Assembly (NCBI GenBank): GCA_036169595.1
Contig: CM069765.1
Coordinates: 1,325,001 to 1,345,000 of the forward strand
Origin: Dictyostelium firmibasis
Taxonomy: Eukaryota; Evosea; Eumycetozoa; Dictyosteliales; Dictyosteliaceae
Direction: 5' to 3'
Length of the DNA stretch: 20,000 nucleotides
Part shown: positions 1 to 10,975 of the stretch, piece by piece
Numbering within the stretch: position 1 is the stretch's first letter
How the letters are laid out: the number at the start of each line of letters is the position of its first letter
Notes under the pieces: generated by a model
What the model saw: the letters and a program-made list of their open reading frames with translations, nothing else
Databases searched by the model: none
Told to the model about the DNA's origin: nothing
Position numbers and translations under genes: made by a program

Positions 1-1
1 T

Positions 2-1604
2 GGTGGTGGATATAGAGATTCTTATAGTAGCGGATATGGATCAAGTGGCTATGGATCAAGTGGCTATGGATCAAGTGGATACGGTAGTAGCTACGGTAGT
101 GGTGGTAGTGGTTTATATGGAAGTAGTGGTAGTGGTTTATATGGAAGCGGTGGTTATGGAAGTGGTGGAGGTGGATATGGTTCAAGCTATGGTGGCTATG
201 GTTCAAGCTATGGTAGCGGGTATGGAGGATACGGTTCGAGTTATGGTGGAGGATATGGTGGCTATGGTAGTAGTTACGGTGGTGGATATGGTGGTGGGTA
301 TGGCCAACATGGCTACAATAATAATATGGATGGAAAAGGAGGAGCGCTTCAAAGTGTAGTATCGAGTGGTCATTCTTGGATGGAAACTTTACATTCAATG
401 GTTGACACATTCTCCAGATTTTCTAGATTATTAGATGCAAATTTTGATGCAGTTCATGGTTCATTTTCATCAATTATAAGGTAAACATATGTTAAACTTT
501 TTTTTTTTTTTTCTAAAAAAATCTAAAATACTAATAAATATATATTTCTAGATTATGTCAAAGTATGAGTCACTTTAATCATGAAATTATAGCCATAGTT
601 AAAACTTTTACATTGTTTAGAATGTTTCAATCAGTTGCATCAAGGTTTTTAAAAATTTTTAGATATTTATTAGGAAAGAAATCAAAAAGTAACAATAGTA
701 ATAATAACAATACATCTTCCATAAAAGTAGGAGGTAATGCAATAGCAGATAGTTTAAGACAAACAAATATGGATGTTTCCGTAAGTATATAAATTAATTA
801 AGCCCAACCACAAATAATTTATAATCATAGTGATATTTTTAGACTAACATTTTTGATGATCAATAATTGATGATTGGTTTGATTGTAAAACCTTTTTTTT
901 TTGTGTAGGATTTTAAAAATTTTCAAAATGAAAAGAAACAATCAGTTGGTACCTTGATTTTAATTATTGCAGTAACATTTATAGGAGTACCAATGGTGAT
1001 TGGTCAATTGTTAAATTTAAGAAAAAGAGGACAGGCCTCAAGATTAGATAAAAGTTGGGAGGAACAACAAGATGGTGGTTATGGCCAAGTAAAGGCTATT
1101 TACGAATTCAACCCCGAAACTACTCGTGATCTACCATTAAGAGTAGGTGATATTGTAAATGTAGTCGATAAACCACACGAAAACTGGTGGGTTGGAGAAT
1201 GCAATGGTTTAACTGGATTCTTTCCAGTTGAATTTACTGAAAAGTTTTCACCAAATGATATCAATAATAATAATAATAATAATAATAACAATAATAATAA
1301 TAATAATATTAATACCTCTGTACAGATTTATGATAATAATAATGGTTTTAATAGAAATAATAGCAATAATAATTTAAATAGTGAATATTCAGATTATAAT
1401 AATAATAATAATAACGATTATCAACTACAATCAAGTTTTAGTAGTAATAGCGATGGCATATCAAAAAATAATAGTATTTATAATAATAATAGCAATAATA
1501 ATAATAATAATAGTAATTATCAAAGACCAATTTCTCCATCCAAAACCTCACAGCAATTGTCTCGCTCTGAATTCATGGATAAACCATATGTGGAAGAAAG
1601 TTGA
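2..1604 (+). CDS. pex13: Peroxisomal membrane protein PEX13 (5' end outside window)
   Basis: PEX13 is a peroxisomal membrane component of the docking site for the PTS1/PTS2 import receptors. I infer three visible exons: 2-480, 552-780 and 909-1604. The introns at 481-551 and 781-908 both have GT...AG ends and restore frame, giving 467 visible residues. The first ~100 residues are Gly/Tyr/Ser repeats of the GYGSS type. A helical region follows ([21 protein letters not shown]), matching the PEX13 core. Exon 3 opens with a hydrophobic membrane segment ([19 protein letters not shown]), then an SH3 domain near visible residues 296-350 (VKAIYEF...ENWWVGE...GFFPVEF), then an Asn-rich tail. YG-rich N-terminus, membrane span and C-terminal SH3 in this order are diagnostic of PEX13. 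The true start lies left of the window. Possible poly(A) signals (AATAAA) lie at 1655 and 1685. Confidence 0.93.
34..300 (+). repeat. Gly-Tyr-Ser coding repeat in pex13
   Basis: A 15-bp unit (ggctatggatcaagt) recurs nearly perfectly from about 34 to 78. It continues as degenerate GYGSS/GYGG codons to about 300. The repeat is in frame with pex13 and encodes its YG-rich domain. The near-identity of the first units suggests recent tandem duplication. Confidence 0.8.
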
Positions 1605-1991
1605 GAAAAAAAAAAAATCAAAACAAAAAAAAATCTAAAACTAAAAACAACCCAAATAAAATAATGTGTAAAATTTTTTTTTATAATAAATATTGAGTCA
1701 ATTGTATTTTGACTGTTTTCCTCCATTCCAAATAAGTGGTCATGAGTTTGGGAAATCTTAGGTGGTCGCCCTCGCAAAACTTTTTTTTTTAAAAATTTTC
1801 AAATTTTCAAATTTTCAAATTAAAAAAAAAAAAAAAAAAAAAAATTTTTTAAAAAAAAATAAAAAAAACTATTTTAATGCAACACGACATATTAGTTTTT
1901 CATTTTTTTTTTTTTTTTCTTTGACCAATTAATTTTAATATATATTTATAAATATAACATACGCGCCTTCAAATAATAATATAACATAAAA
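1605..1991. other. Spacer between pex13 and golt1
   Basis: This 387-bp spacer should hold the pex13 3' UTR with AATAAA at 1655 and 1685, and the golt1 promoter. From 1781 on it is mostly A/T homopolymer. A GC-richer, coding-like island at about 1695-1777 stands out and is listed separately. Confidence 0.6.
1695..1777 (-). other. Coding-like GC-rich island of unknown origin
   Basis: This roughly 80-bp block is far less AT-rich than the flanking poly(A)/poly(T). On the minus strand it reads without a stop. It begins with RGRPPK, an AT-hook-like motif also common in BED or transposase-type nuclear proteins, and continues with balanced amino-acid composition. The open frame goes on past 1695 but then becomes the low-complexity K/F sequence expected from AT-rich spacer. 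There is no clear start codon and no second exon. It could be a fragment of a displaced gene or DNA transposon, or chance. I do not recognise the family. Confidence 0.25.
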
Positions 1992-2737
<746 letters not shown>

Positions 2738-2784
2738 ATAAAAAATTTAAATTAAAATAAAAAAAATAAAACCAAAAATAAAAC

Positions 2785-2822
<38 letters not shown>

Positions 2823-2908
2823 TTTTTGTTATAGAAATAGTGTGAAACAATAATAATTATTTTCATACTGCCTTTAAATTTGTACAAATATGAAAAAAAA
2901 AAAAAATT

Positions 2909-3098
2909 TTATTTTTTTGGTTCTTCTTTATTTGAATTACCACTACCAATTAAAACTGGTTCATCAGACTTTTTTTCATCTTCAATTTCTTCTTGTTTAA
3001 GTAAATATCTTCTAACTGTTTCACCTTTTTCTGCCATAATTTCTTCAATATTTTTTGCATTTTCATAACCTGTCCAACCTAAATTATCAGCAATTGTG

Positions 3099-3139
<41 letters not shown>

Positions 3140-3664
3140 ATAACAATTAATAAAGGAAATAAAAATATTGAGAAAATAAAAATAAAAAAAAAAAAAAAAT
3201 GAATACATACGAATTTTTTTACAACCATCACATTTAATTAAAACTACACCTTTATGATAAGAATGTTTTGAAAAAGTTTTCTTTGAAACGAAACCACATT
3301 CAGTTTTTAATTTTGGATCAACGTATGTACAAGTAAATTCGATGTAATATTTTGGTTCAATTCTAACACCATCAACAACTACTGGTTTAAACTCATTATT
3401 TGTATCTTCACCATGATGATCAATCTCTGCATTTGAAACTGATTCTGAAATATTTGGTTGTTTTTCACAATAAAATCTTTGATTATAATTTTTAAATTTA
3501 TTTATATTATCATTAAATAATGTGTAACTAATCGGTTGTTGTTGTTGTTGTTGTTGTTGTTTATATAAATTTGAAAATTTTTTAATTATTTTAAAATTAT
3601 TATTATTATTAGTTTGATTTTTAATTAAAACTTGTTTTGAAACATTTGTAAAAAATCTTTTCAT
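2909..3664 (-). CDS. DNL-type zinc-finger protein (Hep1/Zim17/DNLZ), mitochondrial
   Basis: Hep1/Zim17 proteins keep mitochondrial Hsp70 soluble and active in protein import and folding. There are two exons on the minus strand, 3664-3211 and 3099-2909, giving 214 residues. The intron at 3100-3210 has GT...AG ends and is dominated by long homopolymers. Residues 1-35 are basic, rich in K/N/S and free of acidic residues, as in a mitochondrial presequence; a run of Gln (CAA codons) follows. The zinc-finger domain spans about 108-165, with Cys112, Cys123, Cys145 and Cys148. The splice joins KCDGCKKI to HTIADNLGW, recreating the family signature with conserved His152 and Asp156. The oddity is the first cysteine pair: CX10C here, where the family usually has CX2C. 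The acidic, Lys-rich tail has no recognisable domain. Confidence 0.9.
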
Positions 3665-3739
3665 TTTTTATTTTTTATTTTTTTTTTTTATTATTTATAT
3701 ATATTTAATGTGTGACTATGAAAATTTTACAATGAAAAT

Positions 3740-3775
<36 letters not shown>

Positions 3776-4075
3776 GAAAAAAAAGATTCGTAATATTTTC
3801 GTGTGTTTTTTTTGTAAATGAAAAAAATAAAATTGAAATCTTGTTTTATTTTTGGAAAATAAAAATATAAATAATTGAAAACAAGAAATTATTTTTTATA
3901 ATACATTTTATTTTATTTTATATTATTTTATTTATTGTTTTATTTTATTTTATTTATTTATTTTATTTTATTTTATGAAGAAAAATATATATATTTTTTT
4001 TTTTTAATAAAATTGGATCGATTTGTTATTGTTTTTTTTTTTTTTATATTATTTTTATTATTATTATTATTATTA
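3665..4075. other. Spacer upstream of the zinc-finger gene
   Basis: This 411-bp spacer must contain the Hep1-like promoter and the Rac gene 3' end, both on the minus strand. I see only poly(T) tracts (3741-3770 and about 4031), a TTTTA-rich stretch at 3900-3975 and a short TTA repeat at 4052-4079. I find no gene. Confidence 0.7.
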
Positions 4076-4737
4076 TTATAAAATTATACAATTATTTTTT
4101 TCTTTTGATTTTGAAATTTCAAGTTGTTTATCTTGATATACTTTAATTGCTTCTTCAAAAACTTGTTTAACATTTTTACCACTTACTACGCTACATTCAG
4201 TGAAAGCTTTAGCACCAATTTTTTTTCTCATCATCATTCCTTCTTCATATGAGATTGGAGCTTGATGTTTCAATGCTAAATTATCACGAGTTGTTTTATC
4301 TTGCCTCAAATCATTTTGAGTTCCAACTAATATTAAAGGAATATCAGATCCAGTGTATAATTTAATTTCGGAATACCATTTATCATATACATTTGCATAA
4401 GATGGTGGATTAATAACAGAATAACATATTATAAATAAATCAGTGTCACTGTACCCCAATGGTCTTAATCTATCAAAATCTTCTTGACCAGCTGTATCAA
4501 ATAATCCTAAATTATAAGCTTTGTTTTGAAACATATATAATGTACTAAAATTATCAAATACTGTTGGTTGATAGTCCCTTGGGAATTCTCCCGCTGCAAA
4601 TGAAATTAATAAACTTGTTTTACCAACTGCACCATCACCACAAATTACCACTATCATTTATAAAATAATTTAAATGATTAATTTTTATATTTTATTTTAT
4701 TTTCTTCTTATTTTTACTTACTTTTTATATATTGCAT
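4076..4737 (-). CDS. Rho/Rac-family small GTPase
   Basis: A Rho-family GTPase switch, expected to act at membranes on actin, chosen from the large amoebal Rac set; I cannot assign the exact Rac letter. My model has two exons: 4737-4722 (16 nt) and 4650-4076, with a 71-bp intron (GTAAGT...GATAG), giving 196 residues. The first exon encodes MQYIK and splits the sixth codon, reading MQYIKMVICGDGAVGKT. That equals the Rac1 layout, so G10, G12, K16, T17, T35 and Q61 fall at Rac1 numbers. An unspliced start at 4657 would give 193 residues with a clipped first strand. Further on are DTAGQED (57-63), TQND (116-119, as in the Cdc42 TQxD form) and the Rho-specific insert at about 121-141. The CSVV motif at 158-161 has Val where Rac has Ala. 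CIIL at the C-terminus predicts geranylgeranylation. The gene is divergent from the oligopeptidase gene. Confidence 0.92.
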
Positions 4738-5651
4738 ATCAATAAGTATATATTATTAAACCTTATTAACCCTTTTAAAAGTTGTATGGTTTTTTTTTTA
4801 ATATTTTATTTATATAAAAGAATATCTAAATTTACTTTTTTTTTTTTTTTAATTTTATTATTAATTTAAATTATTCTTAATAATTTAAATAAATATTAAT
4901 GAGTTCATAAAAAAACAATGGAATTATTATTATTATTTTATTATTATTATTGTTAATTTTAATTAATATATTGTTGTTAAACTTTATTTTTCAAAAAGAG
5001 AGAGAGAGAAAAAAAAAAAAAAAAAAAAAAAAAAAATGAAATACAGAAAATTTAAATTATTATTGATTGGTTATGATGATATTTGTTAATTTTAGTGTTT
5101 TAATTAAAAATTCTTTAAAAATTTATGACTAATTATAATTGGAAAGTGGGAGATTCCTTTTTTTTGAATTTTAAAAAAAAAAAAAAAAAATATAATGACA
5201 AATAATATTAAAAAAGTAAAAAAAAGAAAAAAATAAAAATAATAAACTAATATTGAAAAAAAAAAAAATTATATTAATAGTAATATTATAAATAAAAAAA
5301 ATAATTTATATGTTGTTTATTTAATATATACAATATATATAATATATATAAATATATACATATAAATAAAAAAAAATATTATATATTATGTACGTATGTG
5401 TGGGGGGGAGTGCGTGCTATTTATTTATGGTGATGTTTTATTTCTAATTTCATGACAACAATCAAAATGTGTGAAGAAATATATTTTATATAATAATAAA
5501 AAATAAAAAAAAAATTATTCGTACATGTAGATAAAAATAAAATAATATAAAATAAAAAATAAAAAAAAAAAAAAAAAAAATTTAATATTCTTTTTTGAAC
5601 CTAGTTTATTTATTGTATAAATATATTGGTATTAATTAAATAATAAAAATA

Positions 5652-5652
<1 letters not shown>

Positions 5653-5709
<57 letters not shown>
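5653..5709. repeat. (ATT)n microsatellite
   Basis: About 19 copies of ATT/TTA in intergenic DNA, followed by long T tracts with scattered A to about 5765. Confidence 0.9.
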
Positions 5710-5710
<1 letters not shown>

Positions 5711-5830
5711 TTTTTTTTATTATTTTTTTTTTCATTTTTTTTTTTTTATTTTTTTTATTTTTTTTTGTAGTGTTTGTGTTTATGGGGTGGGTTAAATTTT
5801 ATGGTTTAATTTGATTTAATACAAATAAAA

Positions 5831-5894
5831 GTGGTGGTGGTGGTGGTGGTAGTATTAATAGTAGTAGTGGTAGTGGGTAATAGTGGTGGTTTTG
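5831..5894. repeat. GGT/AGT-rich tract
   Basis: A pure GTG repeat of about 20 bp (5831-5850) runs into degenerate AGT/GGT triplets. It is strikingly G-rich for this spacer and strand-asymmetric, with paired GG runs on the plus strand. It is intergenic, in no supported reading frame. Confidence 0.75.
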
Positions 5895-6013
5895 GTTGAA
5901 AATACAAATAATAATTAACACATTGTTTTTAAAATTTTTTTTTTTTTTTTGTTTAATTAATTTTTTTTATATTTTATTTTTATTTTTACTACATTTATCA
6001 AAAATTGATAAAT

Positions 6014-6044
6014 TTGTGTGTGTGTATGTGTGTGTATGTGTGTG
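6014..6044. repeat. (TG)n dinucleotide repeat
   Basis: Alternating TG/GT with two TATG interruptions, about 31 bp, upstream of the oligopeptidase gene. Confidence 0.85.
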
Positions 6045-6176
6045 CTAACCAAAGAATCAAAGAATATTTTTTTTGATAGTTTTTTTTTTTCATTCATTTT
6101 TTTTTTTTTTTTTTTTTTTCTATAATTAAAAGCTACAAAGATTCAATCAATAAATTTCCATATCGAATAAAATGGA

Positions 6177-6184
6177 TATAAAAA
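6177..6184 (+). promoter_or_regulatory. Possible TATA element of the oligopeptidase gene
   Basis: TATAAAAA follows a locally less AT-rich stretch and lies about 325 bp upstream of the ATG at 6503. The distance would imply a long leader, and TATA-like strings are frequent here by chance, so support is weak. Confidence 0.25.
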
Positions 6185-6502
6185 GTGAGATTATTAGTGG
6201 TTGAACAAAATTCTATTCAAAAAAAAAAAAAAAAAGAATAAGAATGGGTCACATTTTTTGTTTTCATAAATTTTTTTCATTTTTTTTATTCTTTTTTTTT
6301 ACTTTTTTTTTTTTTTTTTTTTCAAAAATTAATTTCAATACCACTGTGCCACCCCCACTTCCAATTACCCTATAACTATTCATAATATTTCAATTGAAAA
6401 TTCACTGTGCTGTGAGTGAGTGTGTGATAGTACTTTACAATATTGATTATCATTAATTGTGCTGAGTGAGATTTATTTTTTTAATAATACTGATCAATCA
6501 AT

Positions 6503-9305
6503 ATGAAATCATTAAGAGTTCAACCTTTATCATCAACCTTTGGTGTGATAAATCAATACAATTTAATGAATTCACATATATCTAGAAAAATAAACTTTAA
6601 AAAAATTAATAATAATAATATTAATAATAATAATAATAATAATAATAAAAATAATAATAATAATACAATAAAACTTTTATCACCCTCTTTATTATCAAAT
6701 CATAATAGTTATCAACAATATAATATCAATAAATTTTATTTCAATAGCAACTATAATAACATTTATAATAATAATAATAATGATAATAATATAATATTTA
6801 GTTCATTTAAAAGATCATATAGTACTAGTATAATAGAATACATTGAAGATTTAAAAGATAATATACTTGAAAAAGTTGGTAATTTCGATAATACAAAAAA
6901 AATTGATAGAGAATTCGTATTGAATAAAGGTAACTTAAATTATTATTTTGAAAAGATATCACCACCTAAAAAATTTTCATCATTGCCACCACCACCAATT
7001 GCAAATCAAAAACCACATTCAATTGAAATCCATAATACAACTATAAATGATCCATATGATTGGTTAAGAAATCTTGAAGATCCAAAAGTAATCGATTACA
7101 TTGAAAGTGAGAATAAATATAAAGATATTTTTATGAAAACTCAAATAAAACCATTATCAAAAAAATTGAAATCAATTTTTAAAACTGTTTTTATAAATCA
7201 TCCAAGTGATGATGAAATCATTAATGGTTTTAAACTTATTATTAAAGATAAAAAATTATTTCGTCAAAGAGTTTCTGATGATAATACTCAAGTATGTTTT
7301 TATTATTAATAAATATAAAATTTTAAAATTATTTAATTTCCAATACTAACATTAAAATTAAAATTAAAATTAAAAATCAAAAAAAGTTATTATTATCAGA
7401 GGGTGATAATATAGGAGGATATAATATTAATTTAAGAAGTTTAGTTAGTTTTAAATTTTCAGAAGATAATTCATTATTTTCATTCGTTACAGAAATTGAT
7501 AATAGTGAAAATAAAGTTTGTATAATTAAAAGAATATCAAATTCAAGTTCACCAATTCTAGATGTTATTAAAAATGTTTCATCAATTGAATGGGGTAAAA
7601 ACAATGAACTTTTTTATTCTCAATATGATCTTATTAGCCGTCGTACACATAAGGTATGTTTTATTATATTTTTTTTTTTTTTATTTAATTTATATAATAT
7701 TCTTATTTATTATTATTATTATAATTTTAGATTTTTAAAAAAACTATAAAAAATCATATTAAATTAAATGAAGAAGAATTTAATCCATCAGAATTGATGA
7801 TACATGAAACAAATCCATCAAATTTTTTAGATATTTTAAAATCAAAAGATAATGAATTTTTATTTTATATGTCAAATTGTAAAATTTCTACATTAATTTA
7901 TTATACTAAACTTATTGAAAATGAAGCAGTAACTTCCAATTCTCACAAGATTATGTTATCAAGAGTTGATAATTTAGAATATTATGCTGAACATAATGGT
8001 GATGAATTTTATATATTTGCAAATGCAAATAAAGGTGATTTAAATATTTATAAAGCAAAAGACACTATTGAAAATGGTAAATTTAGTGATTTAGAATTAT
8101 TTATTTCTTCAGATATAGGTTCAATGATTAGAGATGTTGATATGTATCAAAATTATTTAGTTATTTCAGATTTACATATGTTTAAACCAAGAATTCGTAT
8201 CATTGGAAAAAATCCAGAGACAAATCATTTCGATAAATCCTTTGAAAAGGTTGTAACATTTCCACAGGAAGTCATTGAATTATCAATGGGTGTTAATAGT
8301 GACTATAGAAATAATGATTCATTTTGTTTATCCTATTGTACACCAACTGAAAATATAACACCTATTAAGATTTCTCTAAAGGATGGAACAATTACAAAAC
8401 TTGGTGAATCAAAAGAGAGTGGTCCTTTAGTTATAAATCCTGAAAATTTCGAAACAAAAATGCTTTGGGTACCTTCAAAATCAGATTCATCTATAAAAAT
8501 ACCACTTTCAATTGTTTATAATAAGGAGGCTGTTAAATTCGATGGTAATACACCATGTATACTTCATGGATATGGTTCTTATGGTGCAATTTATAATCAA
8601 AACTACAATATTGAAGATTTATTCCTATTGAATGCAGGTTTTATTGTCGCAAGAGCACATGTTAGAGGTGGTAGTGAATTAGGTAGAAATTGGTATAATG
8701 ATGGTAAACTTTTAAAGAAAAAAAATACATTCTATGATTATATAGATTGTGTTGAATATTTATTTGAAAATAAATATACAAGTTCAAACTATTTAATTGG
8801 TAGAGGTTCAAGTGCTGGTGGATTATTGATGTGTAACGTTGCATTAAATTATCCACACTATTTCAGTGGAATTATCTCTCAAGTACCATTCGCAGATGTT
8901 TTAACAACAATGTTGGATCATTCATTAGCATTAACAATTCATGAATATGATGAATGGGGTAATCCAAATGATTTAGAGGTTTTCAATTATATCAAACAAT
9001 ATGACCCATACTCTCTTTTAGACGATCCAAAGATTCAATCATCATTAAAATATTTACCAAATCTTTACATCACCGGTTCAACAAATGATTTTCGTGTACC
9101 ACTTTGGCAACCACTAAAATGGGTCGCAAAATTAAGAAACAAATTAAAATCTTTAAAAAGTGACGATAGTCCACTCGTTCTATTGGGTATTGATGATGAT
9201 TCTGGTCACTTTGGTCCAAGTGATAGAAATTCATTATCTAAAAAATGGTCATTTGATTTAAGTTTTATTTTTTATTCAATTAAAAAATCAATATCTAAAA
9301 AATAA
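6503..9305 (+). CDS. Oligopeptidase B-like serine peptidase (S9A, prolyl oligopeptidase family)
   Basis: This enzyme likely cleaves short peptides after Arg/Lys. There are three exons: 6503-7291, 7387-7653 and 7731-9305. Both introns (95 and 77 bp) are phase 0 with GT...AG ends, and the product is 876 residues. The start MKSLRVQPLSS opens a segment that is basic and free of acidic residues, compatible with a mitochondrial presequence, followed by an Asn-rich stretch. The beta-propeller begins near residue 170 (NDPYDWLRNLEDPKV). The catalytic domain carries the oligosaccharide-independent S9 triad: Ser713 in GSSAG, Asp805 in STNDFRVP and His845 in DSGHFG. Motifs SQVPFADVLTTMLD and HEYDEWGNP mark oligopeptidase B rather than prolyl oligopeptidase; the acidic residues in the latter correspond to the region that binds basic P1 side chains in bacterial enzymes. 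About 170 residues precede the conserved part, which makes the protein longer than bacterial OpdB of about 690 residues. Confidence 0.92.
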
Positions 9306-9310
9306 ATAAA

Positions 9311-9346
<36 letters not shown>

Positions 9347-10001
9347 GATTGATCAAAAATTTAAAGATTTTTCAATTAATTAAATTAATACCACAAAATT
9401 CAAATAAAAAAAATAATTAAAAAAAAGAACTAAAAAAAAAAAAAAAAAAAGAAATCTTAAGATTATTCTTGTAGTTTTTTAAAAGAAGATCAAGTTTTTT
9501 TTTTTTTTTTTTTTTGCGAAAGGTTATATTTAAAAAAAAACAAAAAAAAAAAAAAAAAAAAAGAACCCAATAATTTTTAATTAATCGCCACAGTATTTCA
9601 AAACAATATTATCTGAATGGAATCAATTAATTAAAGATTTTTTTTTTTTTTTTCGCCTCTTAATTTCATAGAGTGAGATTGGTATATTTTGAAAAACCAG
9701 TTGGCAAATTTGCACTTTATTGGTTGTATTTTCAACCAACACAAGCCAATAAAAATTAAAAAAAAAAAAAAATTTTAAAATTTACGAGCAGTGCCACAAA
9801 AATTTGATCAAAAACTAAAAAAAAAAAATTAAAAAAAATAAAATTTTTTTTTTTTTTGAAAAAATACTTTTCCTTTTTTTTTTCTTAATTTTTTTTCGAA
9901 TAATAACCACACCACTTCACTTTTTTTACTTATATCTTGTTTTATTTTATAATAACTTTGGATAAAGAGGAGTGTGAGAGAGAGAGAGATAGAGAGAAAG
10001 A
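9306..10001. other. Spacer upstream of the thioesterase gene
   Basis: These 696 bp hold poly(T) and poly(A) tracts to about 9560, then a less AT-rich block at about 9580-9760 that looks like promoter or leader. That block includes a 7-bp inverted repeat, TTGGTTG (9720-9726) and CAACCAA (9733-9739) around a 6-nt loop, and a CCAAT string at about 9745. The last 40 bp before the ATG are a purine-rich GA tract. No gene is visible. Confidence 0.65.
9967..10001 (+). repeat. Purine-rich GA leader directly before the thioesterase start
   Basis: Nearly all-purine GA/GAGA sequence runs up to the ATG at 10002, so it is probably transcribed as part of the 5' UTR. A GAAA-rich leader precedes the patatin gene in a similar position. 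Confidence 0.7.
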
Positions 10002-10975
10002 ATGAAAATTTTATCAAGTTTAGTTTTATTAATTACTTTGGTAATTGCACTTGTTAGTGCTACCAGACCAGTTGTATTGATGCATGGTTTTTCAACTGGT
10101 AAAGAATCAATGGAACCATTAAAGTCATGGATTGAAGAAGCTATTCCAGGTATTTATGTTTTAAATGTTGAAGTTGGAAATGGTAGATTTGATTCAATAT
10201 TCACCACCATGGATTCTCAACTTGAAGAATTTGCTCAAGTTGTTCAAGCAGATCCAAATTTGGTCAATGGTTTCAATTTGATTGGTTTCAGTCAAGGTAC
10301 TTTAATTGCTCGTGCATTCGTTCAACGTTATAACTCTCCACCAGTATATAATTATATTGGTTGGAATGGTCCACAAGCTGGTCAATTCGGTACCCCATTT
10401 GTCAATATTCCATGGATTGATAAAGTACTTGGCACTATCCCATATGAAAAAACCATTCAAAAAAAACTTGCTGTTGCAGAATATTGGAAAGAGTAAATTT
10501 TTAATATTTAAATTATAAAAAAGAAAAAAAAATTAAATAATGATAATAATATTAACAAAAAAAAAAAAAAATTTCAAAATAATAATATTTTAATAGCCCA
10601 TTCAAAATTGAGAAATATCTTGAAAGATCATTATTTTTAGCAGATATTAACAACGAATACCCAGTTAAAAATACAACTTATAAAGATAACCTTACTAAAT
10701 TAAATGCTATGGTTCTTACTTATAGTACCAATGATAAAACTATCATTCCAAAAGAATCTGGTTGGTTTAGTTTTTATGCTGATGGTAGTGGTAAAGAAGT
10801 TGTTCCATTACAACAACAAGCACAATACACTGAAGATTGGTTAGGTTTAAGAACTCTTGATGAATCAAATCGTCTTTTCTTCTATACCACCACTTGTACT
10901 CATCGTGATCACCCAATTGAAGATTATTGCAAACCATATTTCACAAACTTTACTTTACCATATTTACAAAATTAA
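10002..10975 (+). CDS. Palmitoyl-protein thioesterase (PPT family), secreted/lysosomal
   Basis: PPT enzymes remove thioester-linked palmitate from proteins in lysosomes. There are two exons, 10002-10492 and 10597-10975, with a 104-bp GT...AG intron. The splice reads WKD-PFKIEKYL, as in human PPT1 (YWHDPI), giving 289 residues, close to the family norm. Residues 1-20 form a typical signal peptide (MKILSSLVLLITLVIALVSA). The alpha/beta-hydrolase core shows VVLMHGF (oxyanion region), Ser97 in GFSQG, Asp210 in STNDKTI, and a C-terminal His, most likely 269 in HRDHP (266 is the alternative). The match SLFLADIN near 175-182 is a strong PPT signature. Catalytic elements and IPGIYVLNVE resemble PPT1, while the end of the protein, with a Cys before the final helix, is more PPT2-like. 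Dictyostelids carry several paralogues and I cannot say which this is. Confidence 0.93.

Larger units (their letters stand above)
4738..6502. other. Large divergent intergenic region
   Basis: This 1.8 kb spacer should hold both the Rac-type gene promoter and that of the oligopeptidase gene. It contains poly(A)/poly(T) tracts, a GA run (4999-5008), a G7 run at 5402-5408, an ATT microsatellite, a GGT-rich tract, a GT-rich tract, and a GC-richer block at about 6340-6475 that is probably 5' leader of the oligopeptidase gene. A short ATG frame of ten codons starts at 6172. I found no tRNA-like B box and no convincing coding sequence. Confidence 0.7.

Noticed and set aside
5061-5140. Possible C/D small nucleolar RNA (ATGATGA box at about 5074)
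   Set aside because: No matching CTGA D box at a suitable distance and no terminal stem.
6172-6204. Ten-codon upstream open frame before the oligopeptidase gene
   Set aside because: Too short to support as a gene; it may lie in the leader or upstream of the transcript start, which I cannot tell.
4738-6502. Search for a tRNA gene in the large divergent spacer
   Set aside because: No GGTTCRA-type B box or cloverleaf-like arms were seen here or in the other spacers.
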